From Thiomicrospira sp. UBA5634 (GTDB lineage: Bacteria; Pseudomonadota; Gammaproteobacteria; Thiomicrospirales; Thiomicrospiraceae), in NCBI GenBank assembly GCA_002421475.1, contig DIJW01000182.1, positions 185-11,795 on the forward strand: a stretch of 11,611 nt of DNA, written 5' to 3'. The number at the start of each line of letters is the position of its first letter. Position 1 is the stretch's first letter. The notes under the pieces are model-generated. The model searched no databases, was not told where the DNA came from, and saw only the letters and a list, made by a program, of their open reading frames with translations. Positions 1-7,054 of the stretch are shown here, piece by piece. A program made the position numbers and the translations under genes.

Positions 1-938
1 GTTTGGTCGCGGCCAGCCTTGTTACGCAAACAGCTGTTGCGGCTGTTGATCCAACTTTACCTGACTACAAACGTGTATCGGGTGTTTCTGGCAACTTCAC
101 TTCAATCGGTTCAGATTCATTAGCCAATATGATGACCTTGTGGGTTGAAGAGTTTAAACGTCACTATCCAAACGTAAACGTTCAAGTACAGTCTGCCGGT
201 TCTTCAACTGCACCACCCGCAATGGCTGAAGGTACTTCACAAGTCGGCCCAATGAGCCGCGCGATGAAGTCGGGTGAAATTGCGATGTTTGAACAAAAAT
301 ATGGTTATGCACCGACTCAGATTGGTGTAGCGATTGACGCTTTAGCAGTATTTGTTCATAAAGATAACCCGATTAAAGGTTTGACTATGCAACAAGTTGA
401 TGCGATTTTCTCTTCTACACGTGCGTGTGGTGCTGAAAAAGACATTACGACTTGGGGCCAAGCTGGTTTAACCGGTGAATGGGCAAATCGTTCAATGCAA
501 ATGTACGGACGTAACTCAGTATCCGGTACTTATGGTTATTTCAAAGAAAAAGCGCTTTGTAAAGGTGACTATAAGAACTCTGTAAACGAACAGCCTGGTT
601 CAGCATCAGTTGTACAAGGTGTTTCTGCTTCAATTAATGGTATTGGTTACTCAGGAATGGGTTACGTAACAGCTGGTATTAAAGCGGTGCCATTAGCGAA
701 AAAAGCCGGTGAAACTTTCTATGAAGCGAATGCTGAAAACGCCGCTAGCGGCAAGTTCCCATTGGCTCGTATGTTATACATTTATGTAAACAAAGCGCCA
801 AACAAAGCACTGGACCCTGCGGTTAAAGAGTTTATGACCATGGTATTGTCTAAGCAAGGTCAAGAAGTGGTATTTAAAGATGGCTATGTACCATTACCGA
901 AAGCGGTAGCGGCACGTGAGTTAGCTAAGTTGAAATAA
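1..938 (+). CDS. pstS: PstS-family phosphate-binding protein, 5' end missing
   Basis: This is the periplasmic substrate-binding component of a high-affinity phosphate ABC transporter. The frame is open from the first base, so the real start and most of the signal peptide lie left of the window; what remains is the end of a signal peptide ([11 protein letters not shown]) followed by about 290 mature residues. Family marks are the phosphate-loop segment [11 protein letters not shown] near the mature N-terminus, [20 protein letters not shown], the central [17 protein letters not shown], and [15 protein letters not shown]. Codons are strongly biased to CGT, GGT and GCT, more than in the neighbouring lptD block, which suggests high expression. 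No pstC, pstA or pstB follows; the gene ends at a hairpin terminator, so the permease genes must lie elsewhere or upstream. A related PBP-like protein with another oxyanion ligand cannot be excluded. The family call is firm and the ligand is inferred. Confidence 0.85.
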   Translation, partial: LVAASLVTQTAVAAVDPTLPDYKRVSGVSGNFTSIGSDSLANMMTLWVEEFKRHYPNVNVQVQSAGSSTAPPAMAEGTSQVGPMSRAMKSGEIAMFEQKYGYAPTQIGVAIDALAVFVHKDNPIKGLTMQQVDAIFSSTRACGAEKDITTWGQAGLTGEWANRSMQMYGRNSVSGTYGYFKEKALCKGDYKNSVNEQPGSASVVQGVSASINGIGYSGMGYVTAGIKAVPLAKKAGETFYEANAENAASGKFPLARMLYIYVNKAPNKALDPAVKEFMTMVLSKQGQEVVFKDGYVPLPKAVAARELAKLK

Positions 939-976
939 GCGATTATTTTAATCTAGGCTTAACACGCCATTAAAAG

Positions 977-1006
977 AAAAACCCGGTGTCAAAACCGGGT
1001 TTTTTT
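977..1006 (+). terminator. Rho-independent terminator after pstS
   Basis: An 11-bp stem (AAAACCCGGT-type arms at 977-987 and 994-1004) with a six-base loop GTCAAA runs into a T tract ending at 1006, 39 bp after the pstS stop. The other strand also ends in a T-rich run, so the hairpin may serve the convergent ferredoxin gene as well. Confidence 0.93.
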
Positions 1007-1036
1007 ATGGCTGAAAATACGTGATAACTTATGAGC

Positions 1037-1048
1037 ACCAGGCCTGGT
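1037..1048. repeat. Iterated palindrome copy 1 (exact, intergenic)
   Basis: Exact ACCAGGCCTGGT. It lies between the pstS terminator and the ferredoxin stop codon, in a gap between convergent genes. Confidence 0.9.
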
Positions 1049-1061
1049 ACGCTGTAAAATA

Positions 1062-1313
1062 TCAGGGAATTTCGATTTCAATATCGGTTAACGGAATCAC
1101 GCTGCAGGTGAGGATATAACCCTTGTCACAATCGTAAGCCGGGGTTTGAATTTGTTCGACTTTACCGGATACCAGTTTTACTTCACATGCGCCACAATTT
1201 CCGCCACGACAGCTGTATGGCATATCAAATCCTTGTTCGTCTAACGCTTCCAATAATGAAAACTCACCGTCAAACTCGCAGGTTCCTTGTCCAATCACCG
1301 TGACTGTTGGCAT
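1062..1313 (-). CDS. Plant-type [2Fe-2S] ferredoxin, YfaE-like
   Basis: A small soluble electron carrier of 83 residues with the classic plant-type cluster motif: Cys35, Cys40 and Cys43 in CRGGNCGAC, and Cys70 in ILTCS. Length and layout match stand-alone ferredoxins such as E. coli YfaE (84 residues), which helps keep the diferric-tyrosyl cofactor of class I ribonucleotide reductase. That role is only suggested here, because no nrdA or nrdB is visible. Two further cysteines (12 and 62) are not part of the motif. The ATG start has a good ribosome binding site, AAAAAGGA, eight bases upstream. The gene converges on pstS and appears to be transcribed alone, since a minus-strand terminator separates it from the channel gene. 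A ferredoxin for another oxygenase or reductase is the main alternative. Confidence 0.9.
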   Translation of the reverse strand: MPTVTVIGQGTCEFDGEFSLLEALDEQGFDMPYSCRGGNCGACEVKLVSGKVEQIQTPAYDCDKGYILTCSVIPLTDIEIEIP

Positions 1314-1346
1314 GTTTATATTCCTTTTTCTGGTTAATTCGCGGGT

Positions 1347-1386
1347 AAAAAATAATGGCTCATTTTAACAAAAAAATGAGCCATTA
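1347..1386 (-). terminator. Rho-independent terminator between channel and ferredoxin genes
   Basis: A 14-bp perfect stem (arms 1353-1366 and 1373-1386, including AATGGCTCATTTT) with a six-base loop is followed on the minus strand by six Ts (1352-1347). It lies 86 bp past the channel stop and 33 bp before the ferredoxin start. Its likely job is to end the channel transcript; an attenuator in the ferredoxin leader is also possible. Confidence 0.85.
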
Positions 1387-1436
1387 AAACATCTACTACA
1401 GCCTAGAGATTAAGGATTCGCGCTGACCTTGTTGGT

Positions 1437-1456
1437 GTCACTGCGTTCGCAATGAC
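1437..1456. repeat. 20-bp imperfect inverted repeat in intergenic DNA
   Basis: GTCACTGCG and CGCAATGAC flank a TT centre with one mismatched pair, just after the channel stop codon. Its wording resembles dispersed GTCATTGCGA-type intergenic repeats seen in many bacteria. Only one copy is present here, so the assignment to a repeat family is uncertain. Confidence 0.35.
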
Positions 1457-1472
1457 GACCTGGCATGTGCGT

Positions 1473-2279
1473 TTATTTCTTTTGGTTTTCTAAAATGGCG
1501 GCCAATTGTTGTTTTAGGCTGTCCATTTCATTTTTAATGTATTCAATATTTTCGTAATTTTTTTGGTCATGTTGGAGCGTTTGATTTTCTTCGTCTTTGA
1601 CCGAGTTCATTGCGTCCAAAATAATACCGATAAACAGGTTTAACACGGTAAAGGTGGTGACTAAAATGAACGGAATAAAGAATAACCAGGCATAGGGATA
1701 CACTTCCATCACCGGACGCACGATACCCATTGACCAAGATTCAAGCGTCATTACTTGGAATAGGGTGTAGATACTGGCACTGATTGAACCGAACCATTCC
1801 GGAAAGGCTTCGCCAAACAGATTGGTGCTCATGACCGCGCCGATATAGAAAAAAATCACCAATAAACCGGCAATACTGAACACGCCCGGAATCGCCAATA
1901 ACATGGCAGAAATGACGCGGCGCATAGACGGTACAACTGAAATTAAACGCAGTAAACGCAAAATACGTAACGCACGCAGTACGGCTAAGTCACCGGAGGC
2001 AGGGATCAGGGCGATGGCAACGATAATAAAGTCGAAGTTGTTCCAGCCGCTTTTAAAGAATGAGGCACGTTGCACCCATAATTTCATGGCAATTTCGATG
2101 ACGAAAATAGACAAACATAGGCTGTCGAGCCAATCCAAGGCGTTAATGATTTGGCTGTCGAGACTTTTTGAGGTTTGAATACCAAGGATAATGGCGTTAA
2201 AAATAATCACGTAAATGATGAACTTGTTAAACCAGTTCGAATCTATAACGGTTGCGATTTGACGCGTGAGTTTGTCCAT
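1473..2279 (-). CDS. Bacterial voltage-gated sodium channel (NavBac family)
   Basis: An inner-membrane protein of 268 residues with one six-helix domain that would assemble as a homotetramer and admit Na+ on depolarisation. The voltage sensor S4 (about 100-113) has Arg102, Arg105, Arg108 and Arg111 at three-residue spacing. S2 carries the counter-charge Glu62, and S3 has the WNNFDF segment around Asp83. The pore loop holds TLESWSM at 178-184, identical to the filter reported for NavAb, with Glu180 as the key ligand. S6 ends in NLFIGIILDAMNSV, followed by an acidic linker and a C-terminal coiled coil (about 242-266) typical of tetramer assembly. The ATG follows a weak binding site. It is divergent from bolA and has its own terminator. 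Sodium selectivity is inferred from the filter; channels of this family have been linked to motility and pH homeostasis in alkaliphilic Bacillus. Confidence 0.93.
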   Translation of the reverse strand: MDKLTRQIATVIDSNWFNKFIIYVIIFNAIILGIQTSKSLDSQIINALDWLDSLCLSIFVIEIAMKLWVQRASFFKSGWNNFDFIIVAIALIPASGDLAVLRALRILRLLRLISVVPSMRRVISAMLLAIPGVFSIAGLLVIFFYIGAVMSTNLFGEAFPEWFGSISASIYTLFQVMTLESWSMGIVRPVMEVYPYAWLFFIPFILVTTFTVLNLFIGIILDAMNSVKDEENQTLQHDQKNYENIEYIKNEMDSLKQQLAAILENQKK

Positions 2280-2348
2280 AATGTTTAATCCGTTTGGTTA
2301 AAGTAGAAAGTCGCTAAGAGCGTGCCTTGTTGGCCTAAAACGCGACAA

Positions 2349-2376
2349 ATTTTAGCAAAGTTTAAGCGGGTTTAAA
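2349..2376 (-). promoter_or_regulatory. Candidate sigma-70 promoter for the channel gene
   Basis: On the minus strand, TTTAAA (2376-2371, four of six) and TAAAAT (2354-2349, five of six) are separated by 16 bp. Transcription would begin near 2342, giving a leader of about 60 bases. AT-rich intergenic DNA yields such matches readily, so this is tentative. Confidence 0.3.
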
Positions 2377-2385
2377 CTATACTTA
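2377..2385 (+). promoter_or_regulatory. Sigma-S-like extended -10 element of bolA
   Basis: CTATACTTA matches the extended -10 favoured by RpoS holoenzyme (C before the hexamer, TA after it). No good -35 is found at 16-18 bp, which is also typical of RpoS promoters. The start would be near 2390, about 73 bases before the bolA ATG. E. coli bolA is RpoS-dependent, so the match makes biological sense, but presence of RpoS here is unproven. Confidence 0.45.
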
Positions 2386-2462
2386 GCGTATAAATTTTCG
2401 CTCAATGATGGGCGGTTAACCGTGCTTTTTGCGGTGATAATTCAGTCATAAAAGGACAGAGT

Positions 2463-2768
2463 ATGAGTATGCAATCTTTGATTGAGCAACGTTTAAATGC
2501 CGGCTTTCCACAACTGGAAATGTCGATTGAAAACGAAAGTCATATGCACGCCGGGCCGGCAACCGAATCACATTTTAAACTGGTGCTTATAACGCCGGCG
2601 TTTGAAGGCTTGTCACAGGTAAAACGTCATCAAGCCGTGTATAAAGTCTTGGGTGATGTAATGAGTCGGATTCATGCATTGGCATTGCATACGTTTAGCG
2701 CTGAAGAATGGCTGAAGCAGACTAAAACGGTGCCTGCATCGCCTTTGTGTGCCGGTCAAAATAAGTAA
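2463..2768 (+). CDS. bolA: BolA family protein
   Basis: A 101-residue cytosolic protein of the BolA family, which partners monothiol glutaredoxins through a shared [2Fe-2S] cluster. In enterobacteria it also acts as a stress and morphology regulator. Recognised by NESHMHAGPATESHFKL (24-40), the helix-turn-helix-like signature FEGLSQVKRHQAVY (47-60) with Arg55-His56, and HALALHTFSAEEW (71-83) with His71 and His76. The tail PASPLCAG parallels the C-terminus of E. coli BolA (105 residues), so this is BolA proper rather than IbaG. AAAGGA lies six bases before the ATG. It is divergent from the sodium channel gene and has a sigma-S-like -10 upstream. Only 19 bp separate its stop from the convergent membrane protein gene. 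Confidence 0.95.
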   Translation: MSMQSLIEQRLNAGFPQLEMSIENESHMHAGPATESHFKLVLITPAFEGLSQVKRHQAVYKVLGDVMSRIHALALHTFSAEEWLKQTKTVPASPLCAGQNK

Positions 2769-2776
2769 CCGACATC

Positions 2777-2788
2777 ACCAGGCCTGGT
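2777..2788. repeat. Iterated palindrome copy 2 (exact, between convergent genes)
   Basis: Exact ACCAGGCCTGGT filling most of the 19-bp gap between bolA and the membrane protein gene. Its last base is the final base of that gene's TAA stop codon on the minus strand. Confidence 0.9.
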
Positions 2789-3372
2789 TAATGGGGGGCG
2801 TCGGTTTGTTCTCCTTCTTTCGGTTGGTTTGCGGGATCAAGATGCGGATAAACCAGATGCCACGCGTCCATAAATTTCATATGATCGAGTTTGCGCTGTA
2901 ATAAATGCACCGCTTGCATATATTGGTCAATATACAAATAACGTCCGCGTTTAAGTGATTGCACTAAATGACGGTAACGCGTGGGTAAAAAGTGTTTGAA
3001 GTGCACAATCAAACCAAACTCCCCTTCGGTTTCGGCGATGCGACGCTCGACTTCAAGCCGTGCATTCCAACGAACTTGTTCATCAAATCCTTCAAACATT
3101 TTGCCGATCGTCAGCACAATCCCCGCTGCGATCAAAAAACTTAAAATAAGTTGACCGGTGATCCAAGCACCCAAAAATGTGAAGATAACCAAACTCAAAG
3201 TGGCAACCGGAATGGTCAGAATGTTGATCCAAATTTTATTGCCGCGCATTTGTTCTTCCGCGAGTTTTAGATCAAAGTCTGTTAAGTCGATTTCGTGTAA
3301 GCGAATTAACATTTGCTGGGCGGTAGGAATGGATTCTAGCGGACGATCTTCCGGTAATATGGCGCCTGTCAT
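2788..3372 (-). CDS. Two-helix membrane protein of unknown function
   Basis: I do not recognise this 194-residue protein. It has a polar N-terminal segment (1-46), two hydrophobic helices at about 48-70 and 73-91 joined by a short WITGQ turn, and a long basic, histidine- and tyrosine-rich C-terminal part (about 95-175: EVERRIAETEGEFG, FKHFLPTRYRHLVQSLKRGRYLYIDQ), with an acidic tail after 185. There is no signal peptide, so it is likely an inner-membrane protein with both ends in the cytoplasm. Its ATG overlaps the apaH stop by four bases (ATGA), so it is probably translated by coupling as the last gene of the lptD operon. The coupling is the only clue to its function; a link to apaH or LPS assembly would be speculation. 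Confidence 0.8.
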   Translation of the reverse strand: MTGAILPEDRPLESIPTAQQMLIRLHEIDLTDFDLKLAEEQMRGNKIWINILTIPVATLSLVIFTFLGAWITGQLILSFLIAAGIVLTIGKMFEGFDEQVRWNARLEVERRIAETEGEFGLIVHFKHFLPTRYRHLVQSLKRGRYLYIDQYMQAVHLLQRKLDHMKFMDAWHLVYPHLDPANQPKEGEQTDAPH

Positions 3373-4229
3373 TTAGATTTTTTCCCTTGTTTAGCCGATT
3401 TTGGTTCGCAGGATTGAGGACATTCAAACGTATGGCGTATGCGGGTTTCCAAGCAAAAAGCCGTCAATTTCCCACCCCATAAACAGCCGGTATCGGTTGC
3501 GTGAACTTGATAACCGTCCATTGCACCTAAGGTTGACCAATGGCCGAAAAAGATTTCGACATCTTTATTGCGACGATTATTATGCAAAAACCAGGCCTGG
3601 TAGTTAGGATGGGTATTGCGCTCCGGCGCGAGTTTCATGTCAAAATCTAACACGCCTTGATTGTCGCAATAACGCATGCGTGCAAACGCATTCACGATAT
3701 AACGCAATCTTTCCCAGCCTTGTAAGCCATCGTGCCAGTGTTTGGTTTTTGAGCCGAATAGGTGTTCGGTAATAAATTCACGCCAGTTAGGTGAACGCAA
3801 TAGTTGTTCCACTTCATTGGCGTGAGTTTGCGCTTGTTCTGCACTCCATTGCGGCGGAATACCGGCATGTACCATAACCACCGGCAAAGTGGGGTGTCGC
3901 ACTAATAAAGGTTGTTGACGTAGCCAGTCGATTAACTCGGCACGATCCGGTGCATTCAGAATCGGTTGCAGGGTATCGCTTTTGGAGGCATATTTTTCCA
4001 AACCGCAATCGGAGGCGAGCAGATGAAAGTCGTGATTACCTAACACCATTTTGCCGCGTTCACCGAGCGATTTAACAAAACGCAAACATTCCAGCGATTG
4101 TTCGCCGCGATTAACAATATCACCGACAAACCAAAGCTCATCTTGCTCCGGTTGATAATTAATCTGCTTTAGTAACGCTTGCAGCGGATCAAAACAGCCC
4201 TGTAAGTCTCCGATAATGTAAGTCGCCAC
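3369..4229 (-). CDS. apaH: Symmetric bis(5'-nucleosyl)-tetraphosphatase ApaH
   Basis: Cytosolic hydrolase that splits Ap4A symmetrically into two ADP, lowering stress dinucleotides and affecting Np4-capped RNA. It has 286 residues against about 280 in E. coli. The metallophosphoesterase motifs occur in order: GDLQGC (7-12), GDIVNRG (36-42), GNHDFH (64-69), VHAGIPPQW (near 120-128) and FGHW plus DTGCLWGG in the C-terminal part. The first motif reads GDLQG where E. coli has GDVHG; Gln at this place is a variant of a metal-site His, yet everything else is well conserved, so activity is expected. The start is GTG, with AAAGG seven bases upstream. It lies 42 bp after rsmA, with no apaG in between, and its TGA overlaps the next gene. 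The tail is lysine-rich (SAKQGKKSK). Confidence 0.95.
   Translation of the reverse strand: MATYIIGDLQGCFDPLQALLKQINYQPEQDELWFVGDIVNRGEQSLECLRFVKSLGERGKMVLGNHDFHLLASDCGLEKYASKSDTLQPILNAPDRAELIDWLRQQPLLVRHPTLPVVMVHAGIPPQWSAEQAQTHANEVEQLLRSPNWREFITEHLFGSKTKHWHDGLQGWERLRYIVNAFARMRYCDNQGVLDFDMKLAPERNTHPNYQAWFLHNNRRNKDVEIFFGHWSTLGAMDGYQVHATDTGCLWGGKLTAFCLETRIRHTFECPQSCEPKSAKQGKKSK
3590..3601. repeat. Iterated palindrome copy 3 (exact, in apaH)
   Basis: Exact ACCAGGCCTGGT inside apaH, read on the minus strand as the codons for Tyr-Gln-Ala-Trp. Confidence 0.9.
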
Positions 4230-4271
4230 GCATTTGCCTTTATTATTTTTTTAAGGATTTGAAGATTATGT

Positions 4272-5081
4272 TTATTCTGCCGGTTGCTGCGTTTTAACCT
4301 GGCTATATAAATTGGCCAAGCGCACAAAATCCTCCACCGCTAAAGCTTCTGCTCTTAAACCGGGGTCAACTCGGCAAAGTTCGATTTGTTCACTATTTAA
4401 CCAGTTTTTTAGTGTATTACGCAAGGTTTTACGTTTCTGACTGAACGCTTGTTTAACCAAAGCGGCAAAATCGCTAAAGTTGTCCGCTTTAAATGGCGGT
4501 GTAAGGTAAGGCACCAGCCGAACAACCGCTGAATCCACTTTTGGTGCAGGGGTAAAATTTTCTGGTCCGACGGTAAATAAATATTCGGTTTCGCAGGCAT
4601 ATTGAATCATCACACTCAAGCGACCAAAGGCTTTGCAACCCGGGTTAGCGGTCAGGCGTTCGACCACTTCTTTTTGCAACATAAAGTGCATATCTACAAC
4701 CAAGTCATTAAATTCAAGCAGATGAAACAATAACGGGCTGGAAATGTTATACGGCAGGTTGCCGACTAAACGCAGGCGTTCGTTGGGCACTAACTGCAAG
4801 CTACGATAGTCGAATCTGAGCGCATCGGCATTGTGTAAATGAAACGAAGGCAGTTGGCTAAAACGTTTGGTTAGCGGCGCAATTAAATCGCGGTCGATTT
4901 CAATAATGTCTAAATGTTTTACCGCATGCAATAAGGGTTCGGTCAGCGCGGCTTCACCCGGGCCGATTTCTACCAGGTGTTGATCTGCTTGCGGGTTAAT
5001 CGCCGCCACAATCTGCTGAATCACACGACCGTTATTGAGGAAGTTTTGCCCAAATTGTTTTTTATGCTGATAACTCGACAT
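4272..5081 (-). CDS. rsmA: 16S rRNA dimethyladenosine transferase RsmA (KsgA)
   Basis: Methylates N6 of two adjacent adenosines in the 3' hairpin of 16S rRNA, using S-adenosylmethionine, and acts as a late checkpoint in 30S assembly. It has 269 residues, close to the E. coli 273. Visible motifs are FGQNFL (10-15), the SAM loop [13 protein letters not shown] (38-50), the acidic ribose contact EID (61-63), NADALRFD (84-91), the catalytic motif NLPYNIS (108-114), and [11 protein letters not shown] followed by the [10 protein letters not shown] region. The C-terminal helical domain contains [11 protein letters not shown]. The ATG overlaps the 3' end of pdxA by 20 bp; a strong GGAGG six bases upstream supports this start. 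The order pdxA-rsmA-apaH is that of E. coli except that apaG is missing. Confidence 0.97.
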   Translation of the reverse strand: MSSYQHKKQFGQNFLNNGRVIQQIVAAINPQADQHLVEIGPGEAALTEPLLHAVKHLDIIEIDRDLIAPLTKRFSQLPSFHLHNADALRFDYRSLQLVPNERLRLVGNLPYNISSPLLFHLLEFNDLVVDMHFMLQKEVVERLTANPGCKAFGRLSVMIQYACETEYLFTVGPENFTPAPKVDSAVVRLVPYLTPPFKADNFSDFAALVKQAFSQKRKTLRNTLKNWLNSEQIELCRVDPGLRAEALAVEDFVRLANLYSQVKTQQPAE

Positions 5082-6063
5082 GGCGTGCCTCCAACATTTC
5101 TAACGCGACTTGAATCGCGTAATGGAAGCTGCCGGCGTCTGCCTGACCTGTCGCGGCCAGCTCAAGCGCGGTGCCATGATCCACTGAGGTGCGAATAAAT
5201 GGCAAACCCAGCGTGATATTCACCGCTTGACCAAAGCCCATGTGTTTGAGTACCGGTAAACCTTGATCGTGATACATGGCTAAAAACGCATCCGCTTGCT
5301 TAAGTTTATGCGGCGTAAATAAGGTGTCGGCGGGGTAACAGCCGCTAATATCCATGTGATGTGCGCGTAATTTATTAATCACCGGCTGAATAACATCAAT
5401 TTCTTCGCGTCCCATGTGACCGTCTTCACCCGCATGTGGGTTTAATCCGGCGACAAATAAACGCGGTTTTTCAATGCCAAATTGGTGCTGTAATGAACCA
5501 TAGGTAATGCGCATGACTTTTTCTAATAACTCGGCAGTAGTTGCGTTCGGCACGTCTTTTAACGGCAGGTGAGTGGAGGCAAGCGCCACCCGCAAACCGG
5601 GTGTCGCCAACATCATCACCACCTGTTCGGTTTGGCTAAGTTCAGCCAGTAATTCGGTATGACCGCTAAACACCAAACCGGCTTCATTGATGATGCCTTT
5701 ATGTACCGGGCCGGTCACCAACGCTGCGAATTCACCGCTTAAACAACCTTGGGTAGCTCTGGTAAGCATTCGGATTACATAATCGGCATTAAGTTTATCC
5801 AACACACCGGGTTGAGTGGGGGCGTTGAGGGCTAAATCAAGCACACACAATTCACCAGGCCTGGTAATGCGTTCGGCATCGTTGGCATCATAGTTAATAA
5901 TGGATAAAGGAAGATTGAGCGCCTTGGCACGCGCCTGCAATAAATCTGCATCGGCAATGACCACCAATTGCATCGGCCATTGATGTTGCGCCAATTGAAT
6001 CACTAGATCCGGGCCAATACCTGCCGGTTCGCCGGAGGTAATCACTAAACGCGAGGCAATCAT
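5062..6063 (-). CDS. pdxA: 4-hydroxythreonine-4-phosphate dehydrogenase PdxA
   Basis: Cytosolic, metal-dependent NAD(P) enzyme of the DXP-dependent pyridoxal phosphate pathway. It oxidises 4-phosphooxy-L-threonine, and the product decarboxylates to 3-amino-1-hydroxyacetone phosphate for PdxJ. It has 333 residues (E. coli 329). Motifs are [12 protein letters not shown] (9-20), [11 protein letters not shown] (116-126), FSGHTELLA (132-140), metal ligands His165, His210 (GLNPHAGE) and His265 (YHDQGLP), and [12 protein letters not shown] near 292-303. The ATG overlaps the surA stop by four bases (ATGA), implying coupled translation. A copy of the iterated palindrome encodes Thr67-Arg68-Pro69-Gly70 and forces a rare AGG arginine codon in a non-catalytic stretch. 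Confidence 0.97.
   Translation of the reverse strand: MIASRLVITSGEPAGIGPDLVIQLAQHQWPMQLVVIADADLLQARAKALNLPLSIINYDANDAERITRPGELCVLDLALNAPTQPGVLDKLNADYVIRMLTRATQGCLSGEFAALVTGPVHKGIINEAGLVFSGHTELLAELSQTEQVVMMLATPGLRVALASTHLPLKDVPNATTAELLEKVMRITYGSLQHQFGIEKPRLFVAGLNPHAGEDGHMGREEIDVIQPVINKLRAHHMDISGCYPADTLFTPHKLKQADAFLAMYHDQGLPVLKHMGFGQAVNITLGLPFIRTSVDHGTALELAATGQADAGSFHYAIQVALEMLEARHVELSA
5854..5865. repeat. Iterated palindrome copy 4 (exact, in pdxA)
   Basis: Exact ACCAGGCCTGGT inside pdxA. It is read as ACC AGG CCT GGT (Thr-Arg-Pro-Gly), a different frame from the copies encoding Gln-Ala-Trp. Confidence 0.9.
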
Positions 6064-7040
6064 GGCGTCACCTTGTTTAAACGTATGTCAATATAGGCTT
6101 CATCACGCAAACGGCGCATCCATAAATCAAAGGTTTCATTCGCTTTACGGATACGAATCGCTTGAATGGCCTCTTGTTCAAGTGCTTGACCACTTTGTTT
6201 GGTGCTGCGTTTATCGAGCAGTTTAATAATGTGATAACCACTAGGCACATCAATTACACGGCTGATTTGACCCGGCTGTAAACGCATAACTTCAGTGGCA
6301 AAAAAGGTGGGCATTTGATCAAAGTTTAACCAACCCAAATCCCCCCCGGTAAGGGCGCGACTGCCTTCGGAATGACGTACCGCCATTTGAGCAAAATCAG
6401 CGCCTAATTGCAGTTGTTTGTAAATATCATCCACTTTGGCTTGCAGTTGGGTGCGTTGTTCGGGGGTCGGAGACTCCGGGCGACTGATCAAAATGTGCGC
6501 CAGTTGGAATTCTTCATTGGCAGTTTGTAAATTACGTCGTTGAATAAAGTTATTCACTTCGTCTTCGGTGACATGAATTTGGCTGATGACTTCAACTTCG
6601 CGTAACTTTTGAATCAAAATTTGCTCACTGATTTGGGTGCGAATGCGGGCAAATCCATTCGGCATTTCACGATCCAACGCTTGCTGCAGTTGGATTAAAC
6701 TCAGTTTGTTGGCTTCTGCCATTTGTAATAATTGCGCGTTAATTTCATCATCACTTACCCGCAATCCGCGCTGGTCGGCGCGCTGTTGTTGCAGTTTTTG
6801 CATGATCATATTGTCGAGCACTCGCGCCCGCAACGCATCGCGATCGTCGCCGGCAATTTGACGTTGACGTAACTCTTGTTGGGCTTGCTCCAATTGCATA
6901 TTGAGTTCGCTAAGCAGAATAATATCGTCGTTCACTACCGCGACAATCCGATCCAGCAGGGTGTTGGCTTGGATGGTATGAGCCGATAAACTCAAGATCA
7001 CTACGGCGAAAAAGCGGTGAAAATTTGACATCATATTCAT
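6060..7040 (-). CDS. surA: Periplasmic chaperone SurA, single parvulin domain
   Basis: Periplasmic chaperone that carries unfolded outer-membrane proteins, LptD among them, to the Bam complex. Residues 1-25 form a signal peptide (hydrophobic [11 protein letters not shown], cleavage after HTIQA). The SurA N-terminal domain starts at [19 protein letters not shown] (28-46) and runs through charged helices to about 170. One PpiC/parvulin domain follows at about 176-277 ([38 protein letters not shown]), then a C-terminal helix. At 326 residues it is about 100 shorter than E. coli SurA (428), which has two parvulin domains; one is absent here. No frameshift or break is visible, so this is a native short form. 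The first ATG is 14 bp after the lptD stop with a weak AAAGA; Met3 or Met4 are possible alternatives. Confidence 0.95.
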   Translation of the reverse strand: MNMMSNFHRFFAVVILSLSAHTIQANTLLDRIVAVVNDDIILLSELNMQLEQAQQELRQRQIAGDDRDALRARVLDNMIMQKLQQQRADQRGLRVSDDEINAQLLQMAEANKLSLIQLQQALDREMPNGFARIRTQISEQILIQKLREVEVISQIHVTEDEVNNFIQRRNLQTANEEFQLAHILISRPESPTPEQRTQLQAKVDDIYKQLQLGADFAQMAVRHSEGSRALTGGDLGWLNFDQMPTFFATEVMRLQPGQISRVIDVPSGYHIIKLLDKRSTKQSGQALEQEAIQAIRIRKANETFDLWMRRLRDEAYIDIRLNKVTP

Positions 7041-7054
7041 AAAAAGTCTTTGTG

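Noticed and set aside
1037..1048. Palindrome acting as a transcription terminator
   Set aside because: A 12-bp palindrome without loop or T tract does not make a terminator, and most copies are inside genes.
1903..2178. Open frame opposite the sodium channel gene
   Set aside because: It is a shadow of the channel gene; its sequence is low-complexity basic without family marks, and the channel call is certain.
6637..6861. Open frame opposite surA
   Set aside because: Cysteine- and serine-rich shadow of the surA coding sequence with no binding site or similarity.
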